Part shown: positions 16,689-26,190 of the stretch, in pieces
Layout: the number at the start of each line of letters is the position of its first letter
How positions within the stretch are numbered: position 1 is the stretch's first letter
Assembly (NCBI GenBank): GCA_965215715.1
Contig: OZ244129.1
Span: 930,001-994,000, forward strand
Length of the DNA: 64,000 nt
Origin: HXMU1428-3 sp965215715
Lineage (GTDB): Bacteria; Pseudomonadota; Alphaproteobacteria; Rhizobiales; HXMU1428-3
Direction: 5' to 3'
Program-made: the position numbers and the translations under genes
Notes under the pieces: model-generated
The model's database searches: none
Told to the model about the DNA's origin: nothing
The model's input: only the letters and a program-made list of their open reading frames with translations

Positions 16689-17516
16689 ATGAGCTTATTT
16701 GCACCGGTTTTGGCTATTGGAGCGGGCAAGATGGGAGGGGCGATTTTAACGGCTTTGCTCGACGCTGAGGATCGTGATCTCTTAACTTGCAGCGATCTTT
16801 ACGTTCAAGACCCCTCACCTCCGGCTGAAACGCGTGAGTTACTTGCAAAGTATAATGTTGAGATTACGGCATCTGTGGACCTGCCCAAACCACCTGAATT
16901 GGTTATGGTCGGGGTCAAACCTCAAATCATCACATCTGTTCTAGAAGAGTTGGCGCCTTGTTTGGACAGCGAGAGTTTGGTTTTGTCGATTGCTGCGGGC
17001 AAGACTTTGGAAGATTTGGCTCGTTCCCTACCTGCCAGGACGCCGATCGTGCGGGCAATGCCGAATACCCCTATTATGGTGCAAGCGGGGATGTGCGCTT
17101 TGATTGGCAATGAACATGTCAGTTCAAAACAGCGTGACTTGCTTGATCAATTGCTTGCTCCCACTGGCAGTGTTGCCTGGCTTGAGCAAGAACAACATAT
17201 GGATGCGGTCACAGCGCTTTCCGGATCGGGGCCAGCTTATCTTTTCTGGCTTACCCAATGTATGGTCCAGGCGGGGATGAAAGCTGGTCTTGATGAAGAA
17301 TTGGCTTTGACCTTGGCAAAAAATACCGTTTATGGGGCCGGGAAATTGATGACGCATTCAGAGGAATCCCCCCAAACTTTACGAGAAAATGTGACCTCTA
17401 AAGGAGGGACAACAGCTGCGGCTTTGGATGTGTTGATGGATGAGGGTGGGTTAGAACCACTTATTCGCTCAGCAATTGAGGCGGCGGTTAAACGTTCAAA
17501 AGAGCTCTCAGGTTAA
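16689..17516 (+). CDS. proC: pyrroline-5-carboxylate reductase
   Basis: This 275-residue enzyme catalyses the last step of proline synthesis (pyrroline-5-carboxylate to proline with NAD(P)H). It has an N-terminal dinucleotide motif (LAIGAGKMGGAIL), the MPNTPIMVQAGM segment, ALSGSGPAYLFW and the C-terminal signature VTSKGGTTAAALDVL. The frame stays open upstream to 16563, inside the ybjN-like gene. The ATG at 16689 is chosen because the protein then begins, like its relatives, a few residues before the nucleotide-binding motif. It overlaps the oppositely oriented histidine kinase gene by four bases at the stop codons. Confidence 0.95.
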   Translation: MSLFAPVLAIGAGKMGGAILTALLDAEDRDLLTCSDLYVQDPSPPAETRELLAKYNVEITASVDLPKPPELVMVGVKPQIITSVLEELAPCLDSESLVLSIAAGKTLEDLARSLPARTPIVRAMPNTPIMVQAGMCALIGNEHVSSKQRDLLDQLLAPTGSVAWLEQEQHMDAVTALSGSGPAYLFWLTQCMVQAGMKAGLDEELALTLAKNTVYGAGKLMTHSEESPQTLRENVTSKGGTTAAALDVLMDEGGLEPLIRSAIEAAVKRSKELSG

Positions 17517-18910
17517 ATTGGAACTTGTACTTTAGCGCGCAAACCACCAAGCGGGCTGTCTTCTAAATGAATATCCCCGCCGTGACTGCGAATGATATCA
17601 CGGGCAATTGATAGGCCGAGCCCTGTATTGCCTTCATTTTGATTGCGTGATTTATCCAACCGCTGAAAGGCGTTAAACACGTCTTCTCGTTGATCTGGGG
17701 GAATGCCTGGTCCATTATCATCAATGGTGATGGTTAGCCATTTGCGTCCTGCCATAGCCGTGATGTCAATCTGTTCTGCATAGCGCAGGGCATTGGTCAC
17801 CAAATTATTGATCGCGCGTTTAAAACTGTTGCGTCTTATCAATAGAGGAATGGATTTGGGCACAACGCGCAAGGCCACCCCTTCTTTTGTGAGTTTTGCA
17901 TGCTCAAAAATTTCTTGTAGCACATCGCCTATGTCGGTTAATTGGCTTGCTTCCCCGCTATCGCCTTTGGCAAACGCCATATAGTCTTCAAGCATGCTTT
18001 GCATTTCTTCTACATCATTGCGAAGGGCAACAACCTCAGCGTCATCGCCCAAAAAGGCCAATTGTAGTTTCATGCGGGTTAAGATTGTGCGCAAGTCATG
18101 GCTGACACCGGCGAGCATTGTTGTGCGTTGGTCAACATGGCGTTCAATACGATCACGCATTTGAATAAAGGCTTTTGAGGCTTGGCGCACTTCGCGCGCG
18201 CCGCGGGGGCGAAAATCGGCCGGAGGTGGTTGGCCTTTACCAAAACTTTCAGCTGCTCTTGAAAGCGCCAAAATGGGGCGAATTTGATTGCGTAAAAACA
18301 ATAAAGCAATGGCGAGCAAAAGGGTTGAAGAGACGACCATCCAGATAACGAAAATATGTGAGTTTGAGGCGTAGGTGTGACTGCGGTGGGCCAAAAATTT
18401 TAAAACTTCGTTATCAAGCGCCACGCGAATTTCAACGAATTTTGATTGTCCGACCGTGTCGACCCAAATGGGGTAGTTTATGCGGCGGCGCAATTCTTTG
18501 GTTAACCGCCGATCAAGGATGGAATAAAAAGGGCTGGGGGCTTGTTCTGGTAAATCGCTTTTGGGTAAAACCTGGAACGAAATGTTCATGCGGTTGTGGG
18601 CGATATCAATTAATTTTTGATAATCTTGATCTTGTGGGTATTGGCGGTAAATTTCAATAATGGCTGACACATCTCGAGCTGTGGCCGCTGATAGGCGCCG
18701 TGTGATGTTGTCCCAGTGCCGTTCCATAAACAAAAAAAGCAACACGGTTTGTAAAATCACCAGAGGGGTTGCAATGATGAGAATGGTACGCGCATACAGC
18801 CCTTTTGGTAGCCAAGGGGACAGGCTCCATTTTTGCCAGCTAATCCAATCCAAAAAACGGGTGCTGGCGCTTTTAAACCTTTGGCTTATATGTTGCGTAT
18901 CAAGTGCCAC
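17513..18910 (-). CDS. EnvZ-like sensor histidine kinase
   Basis: This 465-residue inner-membrane kinase has two membrane helices (about 42-62 and 183-204) flanking a periplasmic domain of about 120 residues. A HAMP region, the phospho-acceptor motif SHDLRTILTRMKL, the N-box NNLVTNALRYA and the ATP-binding DNGPGIPP and GLGLSIARDI motifs follow. Ile replaces the usual Pro after the HDLRT motif, which is common in this alphaproteobacterial EnvZ-like group. It lies 18 bases after the response regulator gene, forming an operon marR-regulator-kinase. The start is GTG at 18910. The signal is unknown. Confidence 0.9.
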   Translation of the reverse strand: MALDTQHISQRFKSASTRFLDWISWQKWSLSPWLPKGLYARTILIIATPLVILQTVLLFLFMERHWDNITRRLSAATARDVSAIIEIYRQYPQDQDYQKLIDIAHNRMNISFQVLPKSDLPEQAPSPFYSILDRRLTKELRRRINYPIWVDTVGQSKFVEIRVALDNEVLKFLAHRSHTYASNSHIFVIWMVVSSTLLLAIALLFLRNQIRPILALSRAAESFGKGQPPPADFRPRGAREVRQASKAFIQMRDRIERHVDQRTTMLAGVSHDLRTILTRMKLQLAFLGDDAEVVALRNDVEEMQSMLEDYMAFAKGDSGEASQLTDIGDVLQEIFEHAKLTKEGVALRVVPKSIPLLIRRNSFKRAINNLVTNALRYAEQIDITAMAGRKWLTITIDDNGPGIPPDQREDVFNAFQRLDKSRNQNEGNTGLGLSIARDIIRSHGGDIHLEDSPLGGLRAKVQVPI

Positions 18911-18928
18911 GTTTGGGTTTCTACCTTT

Positions 18929-19615
18929 TTAATCGGTGTGCAATATATAACCTTTGCCGCGCACCGTTTGTAAATAAACTGGATTTGCGGGGTCTGTCTC
19001 GATTTTACGGCGCAAGCGGTTAATTTGAACATCGACGGCGCGCTCATTGCCATGACTTTCTGTGCTTGCCAGTTCGTGTCGCGGTATAGGGGTGCCAGCA
19101 TGGCTGGCAAATTGGCGCATGAGATCGCGCTCACGTTCGGTTAGTTTTATCGTGATGTTATCTTTTTGTAGTTCTCCGCGCTCGATGTGAAAGGTATAAG
19201 CGCCCATGTGAATTTCTTTTTGAGTGACTTTTTGCTGGCGACGTTTGAGCACATTGTGAATGCGCAAAATCAATTCTCTGGGCTCAAATGGTTTTGGCAC
19301 ATAATCATCTACACCGATTTCTAGCCCTTCAATTCGGTCATCAGCTTCAGAGCGGGCTGTGAGCATAATGATGGGAACATCTAGATGTTGTTTTAGATCT
19401 CGAGCCAAATCCATGCCGCTTTCACCAGGCATCATGACATCTAATATCAGCAAGTCAAAATGCAACCCTTGGAGCATTTGGCGAGCACTTTGGGCGTCTT
19501 TGGCGGTGCTAACGCGCAAATCTTGTTCTCGTAAATAACGGCATAACAGGGCTCTAATGCGTTCATCATCATCCACGAGCAATATATGCGGGGTTTCATC
19601 TGAAAGGTTTGGCAT
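18929..19615 (-). CDS. OmpR-type response regulator
   Basis: This 228-residue regulator has an N-terminal receiver with the acidic pair DDD near the start, the phospho-acceptor in LLILDVMMPG, and the Thr and Lys of MLTARS and PKPFEP. The C-terminal winged helix includes ERAVDVQINRLRRKIE and VRGKGYIL. The frame is open to 19702, but the ATG at 19615 has a GAGGAG site and starts just before the receiver. It begins one base after the stop of the MarR-type gene, so translation is probably coupled. It is the partner of the kinase at 17513-18910. Confidence 0.93.
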   Translation of the reverse strand: MPNLSDETPHILLVDDDERIRALLCRYLREQDLRVSTAKDAQSARQMLQGLHFDLLILDVMMPGESGMDLARDLKQHLDVPIIMLTARSEADDRIEGLEIGVDDYVPKPFEPRELILRIHNVLKRRQQKVTQKEIHMGAYTFHIERGELQKDNITIKLTERERDLMRQFASHAGTPIPRHELASTESHGNERAVDVQINRLRRKIETDPANPVYLQTVRGKGYILHTD

Positions 19616-19616
19616 T

Positions 19617-20189
19617 TTAACGCTCCTCATGATCAAGGTTTTGAGCCGGTTGATCATTAAGTGATAATCTACTGATGACATCACGGCGGTGATGTTCTTC
19701 AATCAAGGCATAAAGGAAGTTTTCGATAATTTTTTGATCAGAGGGAGAAAGCGGCGTTATTGCGCGGATAAACCGCTCTATTTGCGGGGCAGATAGTCTG
19801 TGGGCTAAATCTTGACCTTTGGAGGTGGTGTATAGCAAGCGTTCTCTGCGGTCCTTATCGCCCGGTTTTTGACAGATATAGCCATCATCAATCAGTTGTT
19901 TTAGCACTCTGGCCAGGCTTTGTTTGGTTATCTTTAAGATGTTGAGTAAATCGGCGACCCGCAGGCCAGGATAATGATGGACAAAATGGACGACCCGATG
20001 GTGGGCGCGTCCATAGCCAATTTTTGCCAGGACCTCATCACCGTCAGTGGTAAAATCGCGATAGGCAAAATAAAACAACTCCATCAAATCTAAAATGGCG
20101 TTCGGATCAAACTTTACACCATGCTCTTTAAATGAGCTGGTCGTTTGGTGGTGTTCGACAGGATTCAATTTTGAATTTATGTCAGTCAT
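19617..20189 (-). CDS. MarR-family transcriptional regulator
   Basis: This protein of about 190 residues has the winged-helix core of MarR regulators: GYGRAHHRVVHFVHHYPGLRVADLL, the recognition helix region ITKQSLARVLKQLIDDGYI and the DKDRRERLLYTT wing. The frame extends to 20258. The ATG at 20189 is chosen because the extra residues look unlike the family, but neither start has a clear ribosome binding site. It heads the operon with the response regulator and kinase, and is divergent from the aminotransferase gene. This arrangement is common in Hyphomicrobiales and nearby orders. The ligand is unknown. Confidence 0.87.
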   Translation of the reverse strand: MTDINSKLNPVEHHQTTSSFKEHGVKFDPNAILDLMELFYFAYRDFTTDGDEVLAKIGYGRAHHRVVHFVHHYPGLRVADLLNILKITKQSLARVLKQLIDDGYICQKPGDKDRRERLLYTTSKGQDLAHRLSAPQIERFIRAITPLSPSDQKIIENFLYALIEEHHRRDVISRLSLNDQPAQNLDHEER

Positions 20190-20313
20190 GTTGACATATT
20201 TTGCGCATATTGATAGATCATGCAAGTGTTTCATGTTTTTTATCTTACCAAAGAACATTTTGAAGCGCGCAAGATAATAAAAACCACTTCAGCGTTATTT
20301 TAAGGACAATAAA

Positions 20314-21186
20314 ATGGGTGAGATCCCTTTTGATCAATTGGACGGCTATATTTGGTTTAATGGGGAGATGGTCCCCTGGGCGGATAGTAAAATCCACATA
20401 TTGTCCCACGCGTTGCATTACGGCAGCGCGGTGTTTGAAGGCCAGCGGATTTATGGTGGTAAGATTTTCAAGTTAAATGAGCATAGCGAGCGGTTGCACA
20501 AATCGGCTTCGATTTTAGACTTTGAAATCCCGTACAGCGTTGATCAGTTAAACGAGGCGTGCATTGCTGTGATGGAGCGCCAGGGTTTAACGGAAGGTTA
20601 TATGCGCCCTATTGCTTGGCGTGGTAGTGAACAAATGGGGGTAGCGGCCCAAAAAACGACCATTAATGTTGCCATTGCAGCGTGGGAGTGGGGGTCTTAT
20701 TTTGATCCTGAGGAGCGCATGAAGGGCATTCGTTTGCGCCTTGCTGATTATCGCCGTCCTGATCCGCGCACGGCACCGTGTCGTTCCAAAGCGGCTGGCC
20801 TTTATATGATTTGTACGATTGAAAAACACAAATCTGAACAAATGGGTTATGCTGATGCGTTAATGCTCGATTGGCGTGGCCAGGTGGCAGAAGCTACCGG
20901 AGCCAATGTGTTTTTTATTAAAGATGGCGTGATTCACACGCCGGTTCCTGATTGCTTCTTAGATGGCATTACACGCCGGACTGTTATTGGTCTGGCTAAG
21001 CAGAGGCAAATTGAGGTTGTTGAACGGGTGATTATGCCTGAAGAGATGGCCGATTTTAGCGAATGTTTTATCACCGGTTCAGCGGCAGAAGTGACCCCTG
21101 TGTCTGAAATCTCAGTGTATCGTTTTACACCAGGCGAGATTTCTAAAGCATTGCTAGATGATTATATGGCTCTGGTCAGAGCCTAG
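20314..21186 (+). CDS. ilvE: branched-chain amino acid aminotransferase
   Basis: This 290-residue fold-type IV PLP aminotransferase interconverts branched-chain 2-oxo acids and Leu, Ile or Val. The N-terminal part has LSHALHYGSAVFEGQRIY. The PLP lysine is in CRSKAAGLYM, and EATGANVFFIKDG and FITGSAAEVTPV form the cofactor-binding loops. It is slightly shorter than E. coli IlvE (309), typical for the alphaproteobacterial form. The ATG follows AAGGA. It is divergent from the MarR-type regulator, with 124 bases between the starts that can hold both promoters. Confidence 0.93.
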   Translation: MGEIPFDQLDGYIWFNGEMVPWADSKIHILSHALHYGSAVFEGQRIYGGKIFKLNEHSERLHKSASILDFEIPYSVDQLNEACIAVMERQGLTEGYMRPIAWRGSEQMGVAAQKTTINVAIAAWEWGSYFDPEERMKGIRLRLADYRRPDPRTAPCRSKAAGLYMICTIEKHKSEQMGYADALMLDWRGQVAEATGANVFFIKDGVIHTPVPDCFLDGITRRTVIGLAKQRQIEVVERVIMPEEMADFSECFITGSAAEVTPVSEISVYRFTPGEISKALLDDYMALVRA

Positions 21187-21244
21187 GGCCTGTTGATTTT
21201 CTATATATCACAGCCCCCTAGTTTAACTTTTAAGCCCTCTTCGT

Positions 21245-22408
21245 TTAGCAATATTTTGGGTTCATACGATGCTTAAAGGCTTTGTATTTTTTGCTGTCGG
21301 ACAAAGTATGCATCCAAATGGCAAATTTACCTGCTACCCACCACAGCAAAAATGCTAATATGCCGGCCACATAACCATCAATGGCGTAATGCCATCCTAG
21401 GTGAATTGATCCAAGAAAAATAATGGCAGCAAAAATGGTTAAGGCTTTGCCAAAGGTTTTATCTACGTGCCAGGCATAAATGGCCACAAGAATAGCACTG
21501 CAATTGTGCATGCTTGGCATGGCAGAAATGCCTTTGACCATGGCTTCTCCGCCTGTGTAGCTTGTCCATAAAATTTCTTTGATTTTTAAAACCATGAGCG
21601 AAAACTGACTATCAACCTGGGATAAATAATCGGTCAATCCGATAAAGGGATTTGGCTGCAGTCCAATATCTCCATAAAAGATTGGGCCAAATGAGGATAA
21701 CATGATTGCAAAACCATTTCCTACAACGGTCCAAATTAAGAGGAATGCCATTAAAAACTGTGTGCGTAAAACAGAGTGCTCTTTTGCAAAGGCCGCTGAC
21801 ATCCATACGCCATATATTATAAAAATCCAAAATAAGTAGATCCAGTCAATCACTATAGTGACTGGAAAGTAGCCCAGAAATGGATGCATTATGGCCCAAG
21901 GGTCAATGCCAAAATGCATGGCTCTGTCTAATTGCATGAAGGTTTTGTCCCAACTAAATGGGTTTATTTGAGGTATAGCTGCTTTGATCTGACCAAAGTG
22001 TTTCATGGTTATAAACGTTGCGATTAATATTGGCAGACCATTGGCCATTCTTTGTGGGCACATAAAAAAGGATTTGAAGCTTGGAATAAAAGCTTTTAAG
22101 GGACTTTCAGGTTTTTCGAAAAATAACAAATTGAGAAAACGTTCAACAATTATTCCCAGAGTATAAAAAATCAATCCATAGTGAAAAAAAGTATAAATGA
22201 TTACATAGAAGGGTGTTGGGGTTTGATCTGTGAAAGACGAGATTGTAGCTCTTGAAAGTAACACGTAAAAGAGAACAAACAGCCAAATAATAAGATGTGC
22301 TTTTAAGCTTAGCCAGACTAATTTGAAGAAGGTTATGCAAGAGTTGTAAAAGCTTAATCTCTCAGCATGAGAAAGAGCAGCATAAACATACGACATACTA
22401 ACATCCAC
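21245..22408 (-). CDS. PAP2-type membrane enzyme, AUR1-like
   Basis: This 387-residue integral membrane protein has about eight helices. The PAP2/phosphatase signatures are MPSMHNCSA and IHLGWHYAIDGYVAG, matching the S-x-H and H-x3-D elements of the catalytic site. The wider layout resembles inositolphosphotransferase (AUR1/Ipt1-like) members rather than simple lipid phosphate phosphatases. It could transfer a phospho head group between lipids, but the substrate cannot be read from sequence. The start codon is the ATG at 22408 or the one four codons later. It stands alone, and the AT-rich tail behind its start leads to the tRNA-Thr remnant. The right flank of this gene is probably the old edge of the chromosomal core. 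Confidence 0.78.
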   Translation of the reverse strand: MDVSMSYVYAALSHAERLSFYNSCITFFKLVWLSLKAHLIIWLFVLFYVLLSRATISSFTDQTPTPFYVIIYTFFHYGLIFYTLGIIVERFLNLLFFEKPESPLKAFIPSFKSFFMCPQRMANGLPILIATFITMKHFGQIKAAIPQINPFSWDKTFMQLDRAMHFGIDPWAIMHPFLGYFPVTIVIDWIYLFWIFIIYGVWMSAAFAKEHSVLRTQFLMAFLLIWTVVGNGFAIMLSSFGPIFYGDIGLQPNPFIGLTDYLSQVDSQFSLMVLKIKEILWTSYTGGEAMVKGISAMPSMHNCSAILVAIYAWHVDKTFGKALTIFAAIIFLGSIHLGWHYAIDGYVAGILAFLLWWVAGKFAIWMHTLSDSKKYKAFKHRMNPKYC

Positions 22409-22910
22409 ACAGTTGAACGAAATTTATATGTAGCAAAGCTGTGTTTAAAATTAGTAAATTATTGTTATGATGGAGTGTTTTATGATTTATTTTACTGTAT
22501 AGATTTTCTTTTATTATTATTGGGACATTTCGTCTGTTAAAAAACTGTAAAAAGAGATGTAACGGGTTTAGTCAAAAAATGGCGCCAGCTAAGAGATTCT
22601 AACTCCTGACCTACTGATTACAAATTAAAAACTCTAGCAAAATATACGATAACATAATGGCGACGGATATTTTGACTGCTTTCTTAGAGAAAGCTGTTTT
22701 TGGAGGAATATAAAAAAATAGTTATTTACTGACTTAAATCGGAAACATTAAAAGTTTAAAAGATGCTTGAAAAACTTTTCCAGTATTGGTGATTGACATT
22801 AGAAATAGCTTGACCGTCCACTATGGAGAACAAATATATTTATAGAGCCTTTCATTCTGAAGGCGTTGAAAATAGTTAGATTTAACTTTGTTCAGAATGG
22901 ATTTGACGCG
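22409..22910 (+). other. AT-rich gap at the edge of the nitrate island
   Basis: About 500 bases without a gene. Apart from the tRNA-Thr remnant at 22577-22636 the sequence is AT-rich and featureless on both strands. Confidence 0.6.
22577..22636 (-). pseudogene. decayed 3' part of tRNA-Thr (island end)
   Basis: On the minus strand this repeats the 3' part of tRNA-Thr(TGT), from the anticodon arm through the encoded CCA. Compared with 34732-34791 it has about 49 of 60 identical bases, including an unbroken 18-base match over the anticodon region (GACCTACTGATTACAAAT on the plus strand). The 5' half is absent. It has the same orientation as the intact gene 12.1 kb away. A displaced tRNA 3' end is what tyrosine integrases leave at the far end of an island. 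Confidence 0.8.
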
Positions 22911-23246
22911 TTAAACCACTTTTAAAAAGATCTCTGCATCTTCCACTCGAATAGGAAAGCTTTGTGTCTGTCCTTTATCAGCCCCTTGGGCTTGGCCGGT
23001 TTTTAATGAGATGACCCAGTTGTGAAGTGGGCAGGTGACGCAATTGTCATGAATGATGCCTTGGCTTAAGGGTCCATTTTTATGCGGGCATTTGTCTTCA
23101 AGGGCGAAAATTTCATTCTCACTGGTGCGGAAAATAGCGATTGTTTTATCGCCGTGTTTGACACAGCGCGCTCCTCGTTGAGGTATGTTTTCTATCTTGC
23201 CGACGGGCACCCAATTTTCTGTTTGTGTTTCAATTCCTAATTTCAT
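22911..23246 (-). CDS. nirD: nitrite reductase small subunit
   Basis: This 111-residue Rieske-like subunit of assimilatory NAD(P)H nitrite reductase reduces nitrite to ammonia together with NirB. The Rieske ligand set is complete: C53 and H55 (CPH) and C72 and H75 (CPLH). It could therefore bind a [2Fe-2S] cluster, unlike the E. coli NirD, which lacks these residues. Its ATG overlaps the end of nirB by four bases, indicating translational coupling. It is the last gene of the nirBD operon and ends near the AT-rich left edge of the nitrate island. Confidence 0.93.
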   Translation of the reverse strand: MKLGIETQTENWVPVGKIENIPQRGARCVKHGDKTIAIFRTSENEIFALEDKCPHKNGPLSQGIIHDNCVTCPLHNWVISLKTGQAQGADKGQTQSFPIRVEDAEIFLKVV

Positions 23247-25690
23247 AGAACGGCCTCTGTGCTGATGATTGCCATCGGGGAAAATTCATGTTTGTCCTTG
23301 CCAGAGACACGCTCTGACCAAGGGTCAACTTGGGCGAACTTTTGTGAAAAGACAAAGTTATCAAAATAGGTTTTGCGTTTTTCTGCATTGTCCATAATTT
23401 GCGCGCGGATTTCATCAACACCGACCCTTTTGGCCCATTTGTAAATGCGCTCCAGATAATAACCTTGCTCACGGTACATTTGCGCCAGGGCAACCACATG
23501 CTTTAGCGCGTCTTCTTGTGTTGCCACGGTCCCGAGCACTTGTGTGCCTTGGATATCAAGACCGGCTGCACCGGCAAAATGAATTTCAAAACCTGAATCA
23601 ACACAGATAATGCCAATGTCTTTGCAGGTGGCTTCAGCGCAATTGCGAGGGCAGCCAGAGACGGCAAGTTTTAGTTTTGCCGGCGTCCATGAGCCCCACA
23701 TGAATTTTTCAAGTTTAATGCCCAGGCCTGTTGAATCTTGGGTGCCGAAGCGGCACCAGTCTGTGCCAACGCAGGTTTTTACGGTTCTCAAGCCCTTGGC
23801 ATAGGCTTGGCCAGAGACAAAGCCGGCTTTGCCAAGATCGGCCCAGACGGCGGTGAGGTCTTCTTTTTTGATGCCGAGCATATCAATGCGTTGGCCGCCG
23901 GTGCATTTCACGCTTGGGATGTTGAATTTATCAACTACATCGGCGATTGCACGGAGTTCTTTTGACGAGGTCATGCCACCCCACATGCGCGGTACAACAG
24001 AGTAGGTGCCATCCTTTTGAATGTTGGCATGCACCCGCTCATTAATGAAACGAGATTGATAATCATCGGCATATTCATCGGGCCATTGGGCCACCAGATA
24101 ATAATTGAGCGCTGGGCGGCATTTGGCACAGCCGCAAGAGGTGTTCCATTCAAGCGCTTGCATGACAGCTGGGATGGTTTTTAGTTTTTTGGCCTTTATG
24201 AGCCGTCTGACATCGCCATGCCCAAGTTCGGTGCATGAGCACATGGCTTGTACTGCATTGGGGTTATATGCATCTCCCAAAGTGGCGGTCATGAGTTGTT
24301 CGACCAGTCCGGTGCACGTGCCGCATGAAGCGGAAGCTTTGGTGTGCGCGCGCACATCATCAAGTGAGGTTAAGTTTAGCTCGTTTATTTTATCAACGAT
24401 GGTTGATTTGCAAACGCCATTACAGCCGCAAATTTCAGCATCATCAGGCAAAGCTTGGGCGGCGGCGATGGGGTCTAGCGCCGCCCCTCCCTGAAAAGAT
24501 TGGCCAAAAATCAACGTTTCGCGCATATCGCTTATGTCGGTTTTGCGTTTTAACAAGTCAAAGAACCAAGGACCATCTGAGGTTTCACCGTAAAGCACAG
24601 CGCCTAGTATGATATTGTCTTTCAGCACAAGGCGTTTATAGACCCCCGCCATTGCATCGCGTAAAACAATCTCTTCTCTGTCCTCATCCATGGCAAAATC
24701 ACCGGCAGAATAAAGGTCAATGCCTGTGACTTTTAGTTTTGTGGCTGTCTCAGAGCCGGCGTATAAAGAAGAGCCGCCGAGCAGAGTGTCAGCAAGGACT
24801 GTGGCCATGTCATATAAAGGGGCTACCAGCCCATAACACTGGCCATTATGCTCCACACATTCTCCAAGGGCAAAAATGCTCTCATCATTGGTGCTCATAT
24901 CATCACCAACCAGAATGCCATGGTTGATGGCCAGGCCAGAGTCTTTAGCTAGGGAAATATTGGGGCGTATGCCAACTGCCATACAGACAATGTCTGCGTC
25001 GATGGTCATGCCGTTTTCAAGTTCTACACCACAAACATGTCCCTCTTTTTCCAAAATCTTAGATGTGTTGGCTTGGGTGATAATGTCAATGCCCCGTTTT
25101 TCAAGCGCCTCTTGCAATAGGTGCCCGGCTGATTCATCGAGTTGGCGTTCCATTAATGTGTTGGCCAGATGAATAACAGTGACAGACATGCCTTGCTCTT
25201 TAAGGCCAGCAGCTGCTTCCAGGCCTAGCAGGCCGCCGCCAATGACAACGGCATTTTTCTTTGATTTTGAGGCTTCCAGCATGGCGTCAACATCATCTAA
25301 ATCACGATAGGTTAAAACACCTTCCAAATCATGGCCGGGCAGGGGAATGACTATGGGGTTGGAGCCGGTTGCAATGACCAACTGGTCATAATCAGCCTCA
25401 ATTCCATTTTCTGAGGTGACCTTTTTCTGCTCGCGGTCGATCTTGGTTATTTTGGCTGACTTATGAAGGGTTATGCCATGTGCTTCATACCAGTCATCAT
25501 CATGGGTGATGATGTCTTGATATGTTTTTTCGCCCGAGAGAACCGGGGAGAGCATTAAACGATTATAATTGACCCGTGGTTCGGCATTAAAAATTGTTAT
25601 CTCAAAGCTGTCTGGTGATTTTTCTAATAAATGCTCTAGCATGCGGCCTGGGGCCATCCCATTACCGACAACGACAAGCTTTTTTTTCAT
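23243..25690 (-). CDS. nirB: nitrite reductase large subunit
   Basis: This enzyme of about 815 residues reduces nitrite to ammonia. The N-terminal pyridine nucleotide-disulfide reductase domain has two nucleotide motifs (VVGNGMAPGRML, VVIGGGLLGLEAA). A central BFD-like [2Fe-2S] domain follows (CGCNGVCKSTI, CGTCTG), plus a second Cys-rich stretch (NTSCGCAKCRP). The C-terminal sulfite/nitrite reductase half has the siroheme/[4Fe-4S] cysteines in TCVGTDWCRFG and GCPRNCAEATCKDIG. The ATG at 25690 with TTTGGAG upstream is preferred over the in-frame TTG at 25702. It is divergent from the porin and transport genes. Siroheme synthesis genes are not in the window. Confidence 0.95.
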   Translation of the reverse strand: MKKKLVVVGNGMAPGRMLEHLLEKSPDSFEITIFNAEPRVNYNRLMLSPVLSGEKTYQDIITHDDDWYEAHGITLHKSAKITKIDREQKKVTSENGIEADYDQLVIATGSNPIVIPLPGHDLEGVLTYRDLDDVDAMLEASKSKKNAVVIGGGLLGLEAAAGLKEQGMSVTVIHLANTLMERQLDESAGHLLQEALEKRGIDIITQANTSKILEKEGHVCGVELENGMTIDADIVCMAVGIRPNISLAKDSGLAINHGILVGDDMSTNDESIFALGECVEHNGQCYGLVAPLYDMATVLADTLLGGSSLYAGSETATKLKVTGIDLYSAGDFAMDEDREEIVLRDAMAGVYKRLVLKDNIILGAVLYGETSDGPWFFDLLKRKTDISDMRETLIFGQSFQGGAALDPIAAAQALPDDAEICGCNGVCKSTIVDKINELNLTSLDDVRAHTKASASCGTCTGLVEQLMTATLGDAYNPNAVQAMCSCTELGHGDVRRLIKAKKLKTIPAVMQALEWNTSCGCAKCRPALNYYLVAQWPDEYADDYQSRFINERVHANIQKDGTYSVVPRMWGGMTSSKELRAIADVVDKFNIPSVKCTGGQRIDMLGIKKEDLTAVWADLGKAGFVSGQAYAKGLRTVKTCVGTDWCRFGTQDSTGLGIKLEKFMWGSWTPAKLKLAVSGCPRNCAEATCKDIGIICVDSGFEIHFAGAAGLDIQGTQVLGTVATQEDALKHVVALAQMYREQGYYLERIYKWAKRVGVDEIRAQIMDNAEKRKTYFDNFVFSQKFAQVDPWSERVSGKDKHEFSPMAIISTEAVL

Positions 25691-26067
25691 TCCAGTCTCC
25701 AAATGAAGTCCATTCCTATAAGATCAGCGCATAGCATTTCATGTGATCTCTCATTTCCCTCGGTGTTGATTGAGAGGGGAATACATGATTGCCACCGGTG
25801 CACTTATCCCAGAAATTGCAGCAACTGTGCCAATTGGTGGTGTGCATCTAACTAGCTGTTTTCAATGAAAATAATTATTTGAAAATGAAACCTGCCATCC
25901 TCTTGAGATTAAAATTTAAGCAGGGCGCTTATAATTCAAGCGCTGCGTAAATGTTCGGCAGCTGTGATGAAATCAGTTGCGTGTTGTGGGGGCTAGACAT
26001 TTTTTAAAGGCCCTGTCTTTTTGGGAAATATCATTGAAAACAAAGAGTTAAAAGGCATTGAAAAGGT

Positions 26068-26083
26068 TGGCATGGATTCTGCT
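26068..26083 (+). promoter_or_regulatory. candidate sigma-54 promoter upstream of the porin gene
   Basis: TGGCAT-N5-CTGCT keeps the invariant GG and GC ten bases apart. It lies 108 bases before the porin ATG. Nitrogen assimilation genes are often driven by NtrC and sigma-54, so the element fits its context. A CCAATTGG-centred half-palindrome near 25826-25839 might be an NtrC site, but that is weak. Confidence 0.5.
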
Positions 26084-26190
26084 CAGGTGGTTTTCGCAAC
26101 ATAGCCTATTTGTATTTTGAGGGTGTTGCCTCATGAAAAAGATTAGGCAGTTATAGTTTGATTTATTTTAAAATTACGGGGGTAATTTTT

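Noticed and set aside
23243..25690. Respiratory rather than assimilatory nitrite reduction
   Set aside because: Linkage to nrtABC and a BFD-domain NasA, with no nar, nap or nirS/K genes, supports assimilation.
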